A stretch of DNA of 64,000 nt from assembly GCA_036873135.1 (NCBI GenBank), contig JAPTYO010000013.1, positions 22,689,901 to 22,753,900 of the forward strand, in the 5' to 3' direction. The notes beneath the pieces were generated by a model. The model saw only the letters and a program-made list of their open reading frames with translations, was not told where the DNA came from and did not search any database. Made by a program: the position numbers and the translations under genes. Shown here in pieces: positions 10,668-22,159 of this stretch (position 1 is its first letter; every line of letters starts with the position of its first letter). This stretch comes from Clarkia xantiana subsp. parviflora. Taxonomy: Eukaryota; Streptophyta; Magnoliopsida; Myrtales; Onagraceae.

Positions 10668-12011
10668 GTTGGTTTGCCGGAAAGAGTTCGTCTCTCCATG
10701 CGGCGGCTTCGCGTATTGCTTCTCGCGCCGATCAGGCTTTGGTGGCCCCTGCCCCCATCACTCCTGCCAATTCGGGGCGTGATCTTGGCAAAGGGTCTTC
10801 TACTCATGTGACCGGGGATACTCCTCCAGTGTCTGATTCTCGTGTTTCTTCCAAGTGGACTGACACAGTGGTGCGTGGACCGACTGATCCCAAGCGCTTG
10901 AAGCCAAATGCGACTACTTCCACTCGTAAAGGCAAGGAAGTCGCGAGTCGCAATGTAGCGCCATCTGCCCCCCAGTCGGGAAACCGACTTGTGGAAGTCC
11001 GCGGACTCTGTAAGTATACTTTTGATGAATGTATTCCGTGGTTTTGTTATTTATTGTTAACCACTTTCCTTCTTTGTTGTAGCGGTTCCTCCTCTTAGGC
11101 GCGACCATCTGGTCTGCCCAGTTGGATTGGATATTACTGGGGACACTTGGGCACCTGTTGGCAATGGTGGAGTTTATTTCCCCAAGGAGTCTTCGCTTCG
11201 CACTCCAGAGGTTGGAGTTCGCGTGTTGCGTAGATGTGTTACACCAGGTGATAGGCATTCTTGTCCATCGACTGATGAGGAGGCTGAGGCTTATGCGCAG
11301 AGTGCCTTATCCCGGTTTTCTCCCGTAAGTAACTTGATTCTTTTGCCAAGTTTGTTATTTTTGCGATTTATGTTTGGCTTATCGCATTGATGTGTGCAGG
11401 TTGTTACCGACATGGTAAACATGTCGTCTTTTGTTATGGAGCTGGCAAGCGCGAAGCAGGCAGCTATGGATAAGTGTGACGCTTTGCGCCAAGAGTTGTC
11501 ACGAACCAAGGAAGAGGCTCGCGTGATGAGTTCGAAGGTCACTGCTTCTGAGAGCCGTTATGAGGCGCGTCATATTCGATTGTCAAAGCTTGAGTCTGAG
11601 ATGATCGCTCTTGAGAAGAAGGTTACAGACGATCTTCATTCTCAATGAGCGGAATTACTTGCTCTCGGTAAGGAGAGTCGGGAGAAGGGCGTACAAGTGG
11701 GTTTTACCAAGTACTTGGGAACTTCTGATTTTGAAGCTGCTGTCGAGGAGAAAGTGAACCACTTGATGAGCGAGCGTTCCGAAGATTACTTCACCCGTGT
11801 GAAGGATCTTGACCCTGGGTTCCCTTTTGGCGAGTTAGGGCCATATGCGAGTTACGCCCTTTCTCACATTGAGGCGTTGAACCTTTTGGAGTGTGGCCTT
11901 CCCAACTACGAGGTGTTGGTTGATGATAGAGGAGATGTAAACGTCATTGTTACTTCTCCTGAGTTTATGGAGGTTGCCCCCGGGCCTTCTGGAGGTGGTG
12001 CCGCTATTTGA
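10668..12011 (+). pseudogene. antisense gene of element B (downstream exons)
   Basis: The frame runs opposite to B's pol, between pol and the 3' LTR, as known for Tat-lineage antisense ORFs. Likely exons are 10668-11009 (WFAGKSSS... to VEVRG), 11083-11324 and 11401-12011, bounded by ag/gt signals. The last exon is coiled-coil-like (VVTDMVNMSSFVMEL, SKLESEMIALEKK) and ends with DPGFPFGELGPYA. Elements C and D have matching domains. A TGA at 11646-11648 interrupts the final exon. The first exon, which carries the putative gypsy-type transposon core in C and D, is not found, so this copy looks truncated. Confidence 0.7.
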
Positions 12012-12814
12012 ACTGCTCGTTTTATATTGAGCATGTTGGGCTCGTTTCCACTTTGCTTCTGTTTGTGTTTGGAACTTTGTTGGATTTGTTCCTTGGTTGT
12101 TGTCTGTGACTTGTTCTCTTTGAACTACGTCGTTTGAACCTGCTTTATACATAGCAGTTTGCATGATAACTTGTTAGTAATATTTCATACCGTTATCGCT
12201 TACTGTGTTTATTGAACGTGGATGACTAGTAGTGTAAACGTAGTCCCCGCAATCGTGACCGATAGCCACTTTTGATTCAAGATTGTTTGCATGATGCGTT
12301 ATGCATGTTGCTCGTCTTTCCTGCATAGCTTGTCGCTATATCTGTCGAAACCTGTCAAGTGATTCGCGTATAGCGACTTAACAAGTAGTATGTTTGAAAC
12401 GTGTTATCTTGGCTTGGGCAAGATACTAGTTTATACCGTCTCTTAGTTCCACTCTAAGGCAACGTTGTACAAGACTCGACTTGTAAATTTTATGAGTTTT
12501 GAACAGGGTGCGCACCTGCCAGCGTGTATCAACCCGCGTTGGGGAAGCATACGTAAAAACATTTTGGTTTTTGAAGAAGTATTTTGTGAACCCTAAAAGG
12601 CTTGTTGATAAAATCTTTGGAAAGGTGTTTGATACATAAAATTTTTGATAAAATATTTGATAAAATATTTGGTAAAAACTTGTGATACATGATTCCTGCG
12701 TCCAGGGACCATGTAACACTTTTTTGAGAATATGAATTGTGATGCATGTTTTCTGCGTCCAGGAACCATGCAACACGGTTTTGAAAATTTGTAGTACGGA
12801 ATTGTCATCTGTCA
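12012..12814. other. noncoding region of element B between antisense gene and repeats
   Basis: No gene is seen; open frames here are short. The segment aligns in reverse orientation with element C near 40930-41650 (for example the gcgcacctgccagcgtgtat block), so it is conserved noncoding element sequence. tgatacatgattcctgcgtc and a related copy near 12740 form a short duplication. Confidence 0.55.
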
Positions 12815-13295
12815 AGAGGACTTTTGCCGTATAGAGTGAACCCTAAACAGGAATTCAAAGTATGGGATTGTCATCTAACCAGAGGACTTTTGCCATGAAT
12901 AGTGAACCCTAAACAGGAATTCGAAGTATGAGATTGTCATCTAAACAGAGGACATTCGCCATGAAGAGTGAACCCTAAACAGGAATTCGAAGTATGGGAT
13001 TGTCATCTAAACAGATGACATTCGCCATGAAGAGTGAACCCTAAACAGGAATTCGAAGTATGGGATTGTCATCTAAACAGAGGACATTCGCCATGAAGAG
13101 TGAACCCTAAACTGGAATTCGAAGTATGGGATTGTCATCTAAACATAGGACATTCGCCATGAAGAGTGAACCCTAAACAGGAATTCGAAGTATGGGATTG
13201 TCATCTTTGTAGAGGACATTTGCCATGAAGAGTGAACCCTAAACAGGAATTCGAAGTATGGGATTGCCATCTAACCAGAGGACATTCGCCACTTA
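12815..13295. repeat. 66-bp tandem repeat array of element B
   Basis: Seven to eight copies of a unit containing gaggacattcgccatgaag, agtgaaccctaaacag and gaattcgaagtatggg. The same unit, inverted with the element, is repeated in C at 40262-40925. The copies are contiguous, without CRISPR-like spacers. Confidence 0.9.
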
Positions 13296-13456
13296 TGGGG
13301 TGATCAGTCCCGTATTGTATTTGCCCGTCCTGTTCTGAATCCAGGGAATGGCTATGAACATGAGGATTTGTCTTTAATAAGAGATGTCACAGCATGTCAT
13401 TTTCTAGAAGTAAACATGGGGTTTGTCTTTATAAAGAGGGTACCTCAACATGCCAC

Positions 13457-13672
13457 TTTTGATAGTAGGTCTTGGTGTTAATCCAAGAAGTTGCTTGTAG
13501 ATGACGGCTCTTGAATAGTCATCATTTTGATAGTAGACCTTGATGTTATTCCAAGAAATTGCTTGTAGATGACGGCTCTTGAATAGTCGTCATTTTGATA
13601 GTAGACCTTGATGTTATTCCAATGAATTGCTTGTAGATGACGCCTCTTGAATAGTCGTCATTTTGATAGTTA
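13457..13672. repeat. 75-bp tandem repeat, three copies, element B
   Basis: Three copies of a unit with gatagtagaccttgatgtta, tccaagaaattgcttgtag and atgacggctcttgaatag. Element C has roughly one copy near 40130-40160. Confidence 0.8.
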
Positions 13673-14015
13673 ATCCGCTGGTTGTCATTGCGGCATATAA
13701 GTTGGTTGTGCACATAGCGCAATGTCTTTGTGTTGTCGGCACCTTCTTGAGATAGATGCCAATTTATGAATGGAGAAATAAACTCCTTGTTGGTGTAGAT
13801 AATAGTTGTTGTAGTTACTTTGTTTTTCTTCCAAGTAACGTACATAGAGTAATGATGTTCCTACGAAGATAGAACAACTTCATTAGGTTCATGAGATTAT
13901 TACAAAGATGCCACTTTATATGAGAGAGTGGTCTTTTCAACAAGTAGATGCGATATGGAAATAAGAGCAAAATGGCTTGATACAACAGCTCCTTTTGTGA
14001 TAGAAGATTATCCTT

Positions 14016-16440
14016 TCATCCGTGGAATTTCTTCAAGTGTCCTCCACTAAATGTGTTTGTAGAGGCATTGTTATTTGCATCTTCAAGGCGATATGCGTTG
14101 ATATACGGGATGGATATGACCTTGTAAGGGCCTTCCCATTTTGGAGACATCTTGTTGATTTGATCGAGATGTGAGAACTCATTCCTTCTCCACACCATTT
14201 CTCCGACATGGAATTGTCTTTCTTTCACCTTCCCGTTGTAATATCTTGCAGTTATCAAACGCATGCGTGCCTGATTATGTTCGGAGTTACGCCTTTTTTC
14301 TTCAGCCAAGTCTAAGTCTAGACGCATGTCTACTTCGTTGGCTTGGGCGTTGAAATGGGTTGTGCGGTAGGATGAGACAGCAATTTTGATGGGAGCGACT
14401 GCTTCCGTTCCATACACCAGACTGAATGGTGTTTCTCCGGTTGACTCCTTTGGAGTTGTTCGAAATGCCCATAGAACACTGCTAAGCTCTTCTGTCCATC
14501 CTCCTTTTAATGCATGCACTCTTTTCTTGAGACCGTCCAGGACGGTCTTGTTGGCGGCTTCGACTTGTCCGTTGGTTTGAGCATGGCGGACTGATGCGAA
14601 ACGGTGGTTAATGTTGAGTCTTTCGCAAAATGTTTGAAGCCTTGAACTCTTGAATTGGGGTCCGTTGTCGCTGATTAGCACCTTCGGAACTCCATATCGT
14701 GCGATGATGTGGTTTCGGATGAAATCCATTATTTGTGCATCAGTTGTTTGTGCCAATGCCTTTGCCTCGATCCACTTTGAAAAGTAATCGATTGCGACGA
14801 CAATGTACTTGGTTTGGCATTTTGACTTTGGAAGTGGACCCACCAAATCGATCCCCCATTATGCGAATGGCCAGGAGCTTGCAATTGGGCTTAGCTCGGC
14901 GGCTGGTGCCGTGATACTTCTTGAATAAAGTTGGCAGGATTCGCATTCTGTGACCAAGTGCGTAGCTTGGTTCTTCATGGTTGGTCAATAGTATCCCAAG
15001 CTCAATGTCTTGCGTATTAGAGATCTTGCACCTTCATGGCAGGCTGCTTGGCCTTTATGCAAATCTTCTAACACTTTCTGGCCTTCCCGAAAGGTGATGC
15101 ATCTTAGGTATGGGGTTGAAAATCCTTTCTTGTAAAGCTCGTCATCTATCAACGCGTAATTGACGGCTTGTCTCTGGATTTTTTGGGCTTGAACTTTGTC
15201 TTCGGGGAGCTTCTGGTCTTTGAGGTATGCCAATATTGGGGTCCTCCAATCTGGATCTGGATTGATGCACAAGACTTCGAATTTGTCAATTACTGACAAG
15301 ATTCTGTTTTCCACGAAATGCGTTTCTTTGCCTTGTTCATTGCCTTGTGCGAATTTGCTCAAGGCATCCGCTTCTTGATTTTCTTCTCTAGGCACCGCGA
15401 TGATGTCGAAGGTATCGAAGCTTGTGATGAGGTCTTTTGCTTGCCCCAAGTACTTTTGCATATTTTTTGACTTTGCCGCGTATTCGCCTTTGACTTGATT
15501 GACAACTAACTGTGAATCGCACTTCACTCGTAGATGTTTAACTCCAACACCTTTTGCAATTCTTAAGCCAGTTATCAATGCCTAGTACTCTGCCTCGTTG
15601 TTTGTTGCTCTAAATGTTAAGTTTAGAGCATACTTCAACGGATTAGATCCATCGGGAGGTATTAGGAGGAATCCAGCACCTGATCCTCCTACGTTTGAAG
15701 ATCTGTCGGTGTACATTTGCCATACTTCGGTATGTTCTTCAATTTGTTGAGGTCCAACCTGGGCACCTGTGTCGGGTGTTATCCCGGTGAATTCTGCGAT
15801 GAAGTCTGCCAATGCTTGCCCCTTGATCACCGTTCGAGGAGCAAAGTGAATGCGGAATTCACTTAGCTCTACCGACCACTTTGTTAGCTTTCCTGACATG
15901 TTTGGCTTAGACAGGATGTGTTTCAGGGGTTGGTCTGTTAAGACTGTTACTTCGTGTGCGTGGAAGTATGGCCTCAGTTTCCTTGCTGCTATGATAAGCG
16001 CGTACATATATTTTTCGATTGGCATGTAGTTTATCTCGTACTTTGCGAGTATCTTGCTTATGTAGTAGACTGGGAGCTGGGTAGTCCCCTTTTGTTTGAT
16101 AAGGACTGAGCTGATTACCGTGCTGCTTACTGATATGTACAGGAAGAGGGGCTCGCCTTGTATCGGTTTTGCCAATGCCGGCAATGTGTGCAAGTGTTGT
16201 TTTAATTGCTGAAAGGCCTCTTCGCACACTGGTGTCCATTCAAACTTCTTGTTTTCACGTAAGACTTCAAAGAAAGGGAGTGCCTTGTCGCCAATCCTGG
16301 CAAGGAATCTGTTTAAGGCTGCTAGGCGGCCATTTAGTTGTTGGACTTCCTTATGTTTCCTTGGGGACACCATTTCTTAAATTGCCCTCACCTTCTCTGG
16401 GTTAGCTTCTATCCCCCTCTGGCTCACCATGAATCCTAGG
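14016..16440 (-). pseudogene. element B RNase H, second RNase H and integrase, with stops
   Basis: Minus-strand continuation of pol beyond the Helitron. The connection and first RNase H-like region lie at 15582-16373 (KKFEWTPVCEEAF, LPVYYISKILAKYE). The added archaeal-type RNase H of the Tat lineage follows (MYTDRSSN, TNNEAEY, EADALSKFA). Integrase comes last, with its zinc-binding end, DYFSKWIEA, ISDNGPQF and QTNGQVEAANK (the D, D and E of the DDE triad) and the C-terminal chromodomain-less tail (HLKKFHG). In-frame stops replace Glu after NNEAEY, Trp after LGYY and Gln before WGIDLVGP. It would copy and integrate the element if intact. Confidence 0.85.
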
Positions 16441-16441
16441 A

Positions 16442-17331
16442 TCTATATATTATATAAATTAAGAAAAGAGAATGAAGTAATATGGTTGTGCCACGTCAGC
16501 ATTTTCTACACTTGAGGTAGCGCCATGTCAGCATTGGTGTGTTACACGCGATCAAAGAGAATAAGGGAGGAGCTCTGCGTTTTCCACGTCAGCGTAAAAA
16601 ATGACGCGCCCGTGTAGCAAACGCGCCAGACGCAGCATTTTTTTTTGGCCAAGACGCAGCATTAGTTCAATCTTCAATTAATTCAATGTTGTCTTCAATA
16701 CACCATAACATTAATTCCGCCTGATTACCAACGCAGCATTAATTCACTGTCACCTTCAATTCTCCTTCTCGCTTCTTCAGCTCCGTTACAATCTTCTTCT
16801 TCTTCATCTCCCTCTCTGACCGGTCCTCATTCTTCTCAATCTCCAGAGCTCCAGTTTCGGAGATTCGAAACGAATCGACTGAGGAAGCGTTACTTCATCA
16901 GCAGCAAATCGTTACTTACTTTCCATTAACAGCAGATCTCATTTTCTCTCCCTCCGATCTCTCCTTTCTCAGAACCCACACTAATTATCCCCTTATCGGA
17001 TAAGGACGACAGGTTTGGCGCTCCTGTTGCGGCTGTTAAGCATGTCAATGTCTCCACGCCAGGTAATAATCTTTGCTGTTAACTACTAGATTTCGCTCTG
17101 TTGCAATTGACATTCTATCGGTTCCCAATGTTAATTTCTGGTAGAAGAAGACGACATAAAGGGCGAGCTGTGGTGTGATTGCACATTTGTATTGCTTCTG
17201 CAGATTAGTGTATACGGCCTCCAGTATCATCCTGACGTTATAAATTGGTGATTTATATGAATTCCCAAATTCGCTCTGTTGTGTAGTTTATCTCATCTTC
17301 ATCTATTCCGTTTTGATAAGGTATCAATATT

Positions 17332-17372
<41 letters not shown>

Positions 17373-18426
17373 CAAGTTATGAAATGTGTGTTGATCATTG
17401 GTTTGAATGAATATATAAAATACTGTGTTAAGATGTAGACTATATTAATAATACATGTAATATTCTGAAATTTGAAGTGTCGATTTATAGGGTTCCCATT
17501 ATCTATGTATTTATATTGATGTAGTGATGATGATGAAAGGAAAGGAGACCAAATATTATTAAGTCAACAATATAGAAGACAAGTCCAACCGAGAGGAACA
17601 AATAAGGAGATGAACCCTAAATCAAAAGATGATTGAGCTAACTTGGCGCAGAGGAGAAGAATGGAGAAATTCCTACCGATTATTTCAGGTGAGATTAGCA
17701 ATTTTAATAACTGTATTTCATAACTCATACATTTTATCGAGTAATTATTCTGGTACTACTTTAATCAAAAGAGCTCAAAAATATGTTTTTCCTCCTTAAA
17801 GTAACCCAGTCATATTTATTCTAGCATTTATAAGAAGCATACAACACAGGAATTAAATACTAAATAACTAGAAAGGATACCAAGAGGGACCAAACAGACA
17901 GAACAGCTCAGGGAAGATTCGGAAATTAGGGTACTTTAACAAAAAAAAAAAAGCACAATCTAAGGCAAGTTTCTTAGAAAAGTCTGGGTTTTTGGTTCAT
18001 CATTGTTTTAATGCATCTTGATTGTGTTTACACTTCATAGATATAGCTTATGGTATAGTACGCTCCTACTTACACTTCTTTAAAGTTATGCAGATGTCTG
18101 TTTCATGCCAAGCGAACTGGTAAGATCTGTTGTTTATCTGAGTATAATATATCAACCACCTCATTCTAGGTTTAATGAGGAATCTTGAACTCTGTTTTTG
18201 CAGTCAAGGTACTTGGTGAACCAAATTATTGCGGAGACTATGATTGTCCGAGAAAGGCTTTGAAGTTCCTGACAAACCTCAATACTTCCTTTTTAATGTG
18301 TAATTGAGGAATGATTTTCTGTCCAAGAAGTATTACCTCGAAACAAAATTTCAACATTTTATATACATGTAAACGTGTACAATTTAATGGGTCGCTCCCC
18401 GCACGTAGTGCGGGGTCAGCACCTAG
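16442..18426 (+). mobile_element. non-autonomous Helitron inside element B pol (1985 bp)
   Basis: It starts TCTATATATT after an A and ends with the hairpin ccccgcacgtagtgcgggg, then CAGCACCTAG before a T: classic TC...hairpin...CTRR ends with A/T insertion and no TSD. The RT frame of B is contiguous across the element if it is removed. There is no Rep/helicase. The left third (about 16740-17060) is CT-rich and looks like a plant 5' leader with a gt after a coding-like segment, so it may be a captured gene fragment. A poly-T run lies at about 17333-17365. Confidence 0.9.
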
Positions 18427-18766
18427 TTTTTCCTGATTGTACGCCGAAAGCGCATTTTGTTGGATTTAGGCGGACTTGATATTCGCGCATTATTTTGAAG
18501 ATTGCTCGCAAGTCGTCGACATGGTTGCGCCTTTTGGTTGACTTCACAACCATGTCGTCCACGTACGCCTCCATTTTGGTTCCGATTAGATCGCCAAAGA
18601 TGGTATTGACCATTCGCTGGTATGTTGCTCCTGCATTGATTAGGCCGAATGGCATCACCGTGTAGTTGTATATTTCGCTATCTGCATAGAAAGCAGTATG
18701 CGGTGCATCGTCTTTGAACATCGGGATCTGGTTATATCCTGAGTATGAATCCATTACGGACATTAA
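18427..18766 (-). pseudogene. element B reverse transcriptase, central part
   Basis: Continues RT after a stop codon: DSYSGYNQI, FYADSE, MPFGLINAGATYQR and the catalytic YVDD (complement of 18554-18565). The stop at 18767-18769 replaces Glu in the GHELLS-type motif seen in element D. The frame is then cut at 18427 by the Helitron. Confidence 0.85.
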
Positions 18767-20041
18767 TTAATGGCCGGTGGTGGCATCGACTAGTTGGTCG
18801 ATTCTTGGGAGAGGACATGAATCCTTGGGGCATGCGTTGTTGAGGTCTCTGTAATCGATGCACAATCTCAACTTGCCACTTGATTTAGGAACCAACACCG
18901 AGTTTGCTACCCATGTTTGGTATCTTGATTCTTCGATGAATCCTGCATCAAGCAGTTTTCCCACCTCTTCTCTGATTGCCAGCTTCTTGTTGCCCCCGAG
19001 GGGTCGAAGTTTCTGGGCTATTGCTCGAGTTCCCGGCTTGATATTGAGCTTATGGGAAATGACGTCTGCGCTTATTCCGGGCATGTCGCTTGGTGACCAT
19101 GCGAATAGCTCTTTGTACTCTTTGAGGAGTGCTGTGATTTCTATCACTTCATCTTCTGACAGGGATGCTCCGATTTGGACCATTCTGTCTGGCTCTTCGA
19201 TCTTTATTTGTTTTAACTCTTCTACTGGGGCTGGTCGGGCACGGCCTTCTCTTGGATCATCATCAATGATGGGCATGTCATCCTTGTTTGTCTTAACGTT
19301 ATTTTGGATTGCCACATTGTAACAATCCTTTGATAACAATTGGTCTCCTTTGACTTCACCGATTCCGGCTGCAGTTGGGAATTTGATCTTCTGGTGTGCC
19401 GTGGATGGCACCATTCCCCACGCATTCATGGTTGCGTATCCTAAGATACCATTGTATGCGTCAAGTTTTTGTACTACCATAAATGGTATTGCAATTTGGA
19501 GACGTGAGTTGCCCTCTCCCAGTATAACTGGCAGTGTTATGTATCCCAATGGGTAACTTGCATCTTCCATGAATCCCACTAAGGGTGAATTCATTCTGTT
19601 GACTTCCTTCTTTCTCCCCAGAGCTAGGATGACGTCTTTTGTGATGATGTTAGGCGAACTTCCTCCATCGACCAAGATACGCTTGATGTCCATGCCGTCG
19701 ATTGTCATAGTTATGACTAAGGCGTCATTATGCGGAAATGTTATGTGCGTCTTGTCTTCTGAAGAAAAGCCAATGGCGTCTTCTAGGACAACGTCTCCTT
19801 GGTGACTGCCTCTGGGCTCATGGATCATCAGGGAAGCGTATATTTCTCTTTCGTATGATGTTTCGCCTCCTGCTCCAAAGCCTCCATGTATCACGTGGAT
19901 GCCTGGAAATTTTGGGCCGTGCTGTGCGGATGGCACACTGCTTGCTGGCACGGGAGACATTATGGATCTTTTATGACGTCTAAAGCGCTTCCTGGTTTTT
20001 GACGGATTGGCCTTAGCGAGAGCGTTGTGATCACTCGTCAT
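18767..20041 (-). CDS. element B gag N-terminus fused to protease and RT N-terminus (no gag core)
   Basis: The frame starts at ATG 20041 (MTSDHNALAK), the same position after the PBS as in element C, and runs 424 codons. The first 50 or so residues match the low-complexity start of gag in A and C (SSVPSAQHGP). The frame then passes directly into the pre-protease linker (IHVIHGGFGAGG). The capsid domain and zinc knuckle, about 400 residues in A and C, are absent without a frame break. The retropepsin follows (LVDGGSSPN, near 19660-19675), then the RT start (FAWSPSDMPGIS, LRLCIDYRDLNNACPKD). It ends at a nonsense TAA. Confidence 0.85.
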   Translation of the reverse strand: MTSDHNALAKANPSKTRKRFRRHKRSIMSPVPASSVPSAQHGPKFPGIHVIHGGFGAGGETSYEREIYASLMIHEPRGSHQGDVVLEDAIGFSSEDKTHITFPHNDALVITMTIDGMDIKRILVDGGSSPNIITKDVILALGRKKEVNRMNSPLVGFMEDASYPLGYITLPVILGEGNSRLQIAIPFMVVQKLDAYNGILGYATMNAWGMVPSTAHQKIKFPTAAGIGEVKGDQLLSKDCYNVAIQNNVKTNKDDMPIIDDDPREGRARPAPVEELKQIKIEEPDRMVQIGASLSEDEVIEITALLKEYKELFAWSPSDMPGISADVISHKLNIKPGTRAIAQKLRPLGGNKKLAIREEVGKLLDAGFIEESRYQTWVANSVLVPKSSGKLRLCIDYRDLNNACPKDSCPLPRIDQLVDATTGH

Positions 20042-20068
20042 GATTTTGCGGTATGATAGCTTCTTGTT

Positions 20069-20089
20069 CGAATCACGTAGACGGCGCCA
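20069..20089 (-). other. primer binding site of element B
   Basis: Element strand TGGCGCCGTCTACGTGATTC, one base inside the LTR, identical to that of element C. Confidence 0.8.
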
Positions 20090-20090
20090 A

Positions 20091-20841
20091 TGTTGCGTCC
20101 TGGATGAACTGGGTCGTGGGGACGCGTCTGTTCGTATGGTTGTGCGGGTTTTCGGGCTGTAACCCTTCGTATGAAAGAGGTTTGTGCCACTGACGAGTGT
20201 TCGGTTGATTCCCGGAAAGGTTTGTGTCTCAAAGCGCGGTTGTGTCTCAAGGGGGCGTCTGAGTCTCAGAAGGCGGTGGTCTGTGCACAAATCTGGATGT
20301 CTGGGCGACGATTCCTGCACAAAGGACCGGTGCTAGCACGGAGAGGGGGGGGGGGTGGTGCTAGCGGAGCCCTCTCCGAAGCTTAAGTCACTATAGGGCT
20401 AAAAGAGTAATTCTAGAGAGAGAAAATATTTCTAGAGAGAAGTCAGAGCTCAAAATACCAAAGTTGGGCAAATGAGAGGATGTGTGAAAATGGGTGGCCA
20501 AGGCCTCCTATTTATAGGCTTCCTTGGGACTGGACCCGGTTTTAGAGCGGTTTGATGACGGTTCAAAAGCAAGCGGTAACCGTCATCCGCGTGAACTTGA
20601 CTTCTCTACACGTAACGGTAATCGCGGAAACGGTAATCGCACGATACCCGTAATGCAATCCGGACCTCGTCGAATTTGGGCCTCCGGATTGCATTTGCAA
20701 TCCGGAGGTCCGGTCCGGACGCGCGTAATACGCTTCCGGACCGTTTTGACCCTTTGGGAGACTTCAACTCGAGATGTAATTTTGACGTGTTTACGAGGCC
20801 CGAAATATAAATACGAACCCGAATTGGACATATATCCATCA
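20091..20841 (-). repeat. 5' LTR of element B (751 bp)
   Basis: Same ends as 8199-8919. The leader part has a poly-G tract between GCTAGC-type arms (near 20330-20365), the conserved ccctctccgaagcttaag block, and the TATA-like ctatttatagg near 20508-20518. A 54-bp CpG-rich palindrome (tccggattgcatttgcaatc and flanks, 20665-20720) is absent from the 3' LTR. Confidence 0.93.
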
Positions 20842-20846
20842 GGATT

Positions 20847-22141
20847 GAACAACATTTTAATAGCATTTAATTACATCAAACTAGTACTTTTGAAATGATT
20901 AATTAATTAAAATAAATTGAATGCATAAAATTGTTTTATATAAAGAATTGGATTAAACAACATAGCATAAGTATAAACAACAAATAGCTAAACAATGTTG
21001 GTTAATTACATATTAACGCGTGCCTTGCACGTGCATCGATCATTTAAATTTTAAGATATATAATATATTTTAAGTTTACTAATATTTATAATTAATCAAG
21101 GTAAAATATGGGCAAGTTGATTCGTTGTGAGAAACGAATCTATGTGATAGAGAAGAGCGCCATAACGTAATTCAAAATATGAGAAAGAGAAGTGGATAAT
21201 TAAGTAAAAAATTAACTAATGTCTTCAGTTATGGTACTAAGTTAGCATTATAGTTAGATATATAAATGAGTTGGGTCGAGCATTACGTTGGTCCTTAACG
21301 GCTCAATTGTATCTAACTTATCAACTTTAGGTGTCAAGAATGTAAACTTGTTCTTAACTACTTAGAGTCATCAATGGAAAAATTTGACCTATACAAACGT
21401 AATTATATACAACATCACAATACCAACAAAATTTGATTTAACAATAAAGATAAAATTAAATCCCAAAAAAATAAAGTTTAGAATTGAATTTACAAAAATA
21501 TTTAGTTAACATTAATTAGGTTGTACACAATGTGATTGGATTAACAAATAGAAGAACTAAATCAATAATTTGAGTCCATAAATATTGGACGATGAGTAAA
21601 ATGTTATTTGTACGAGGTCAAACTTCAAGAACCGCATTTCACCCATATTTTGACTTGTTATATATATAATTTGGTAAGTGGCTGATCTGTGTGATAGAAA
21701 AATCTCAACAGGCGGAACATATATCACTTGATCTATATAATTCGTTGAATAAATATTTTTTCCATGTATCCGAAATTTGAACGGAATGAGTATGATATGG
21801 CTGACATAAATTGATATGAAAATTGGATAGTAAGTTAATTATAATTACTATGACATGCCGACTAATCGACCTTAAAAAAATAACAAAATTTAAATAATGA
21901 TTTAGTAATAATATTAAAGATAAATAAATATTTCTCAAATATAGTAACGACTAAATTATTAATTTTATAAAATATAGGAATTAAATATAATATATTTTTT
22001 GTTAATAAAATGAAAAAGTGCCAAAGATGTCTATTGGGGGTGAGGACCCAACACAAATAATATATTGGTATATAAATATATAAAAGCTAGCAAGAATGTG
22101 GGACAATTTGTGCCACATTCTCAACTATGGTTACGCCCCTG
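20847..22141. other. right part of the hAT-like element, no gene
   Basis: AT-rich sequence with no convincing coding region. It ends in the hAT-like terminus ggttacgcccctg. Confidence 0.5.
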
Positions 22142-22159
22142 CATATAAGCTATTAAGTA

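Larger units (their letters stand above)
8199..20841 (-). mobile_element. Tat-like LTR retrotransposon B, gag-less, with antisense gene
   Basis: Full-length element of 12,643 bp with LTRs at 8199-8919 and 20091-20841 and a perfect 5-bp TSD, ggatt, at 8194-8198 and 20842-20846. On the minus strand the order is 5' LTR, PBS, a short gag N-terminus fused to protease, RT, RNase H, integrase, tandem repeats, an antisense gene (plus strand), a minisatellite, polypurine tract and 3' LTR. The gag core is missing. Four in-frame stops and a Helitron disrupt pol. The LTR ends, PBS and polypurine tract match element C. Confidence 0.93.
8033..22141. mobile_element. hAT-like non-autonomous element, split by retrotransposon B
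   Basis: The left end TAGTGGCGGAGCCAG and the complement of the right end CAGGGGCGTAACCATAG are related hAT-type termini. The flanks are near-identical 8-bp repeats: catataaa at 8025-8032 and catataag at 22142-22149. Without B (8199-20841 plus one TSD copy) the element is about 1.5 kb, AT-rich and without coding potential. Confidence 0.6.

Noticed and set aside
12815..13295. Regular direct repeats resembling a CRISPR array
   Set aside because: The units are contiguous with no unique spacers, and the setting is a plant retrotransposon.
21000..21050. acgcgtgccttgcacgtgc as another Helitron terminus
   Set aside because: No CTRR end follows at the right distance.
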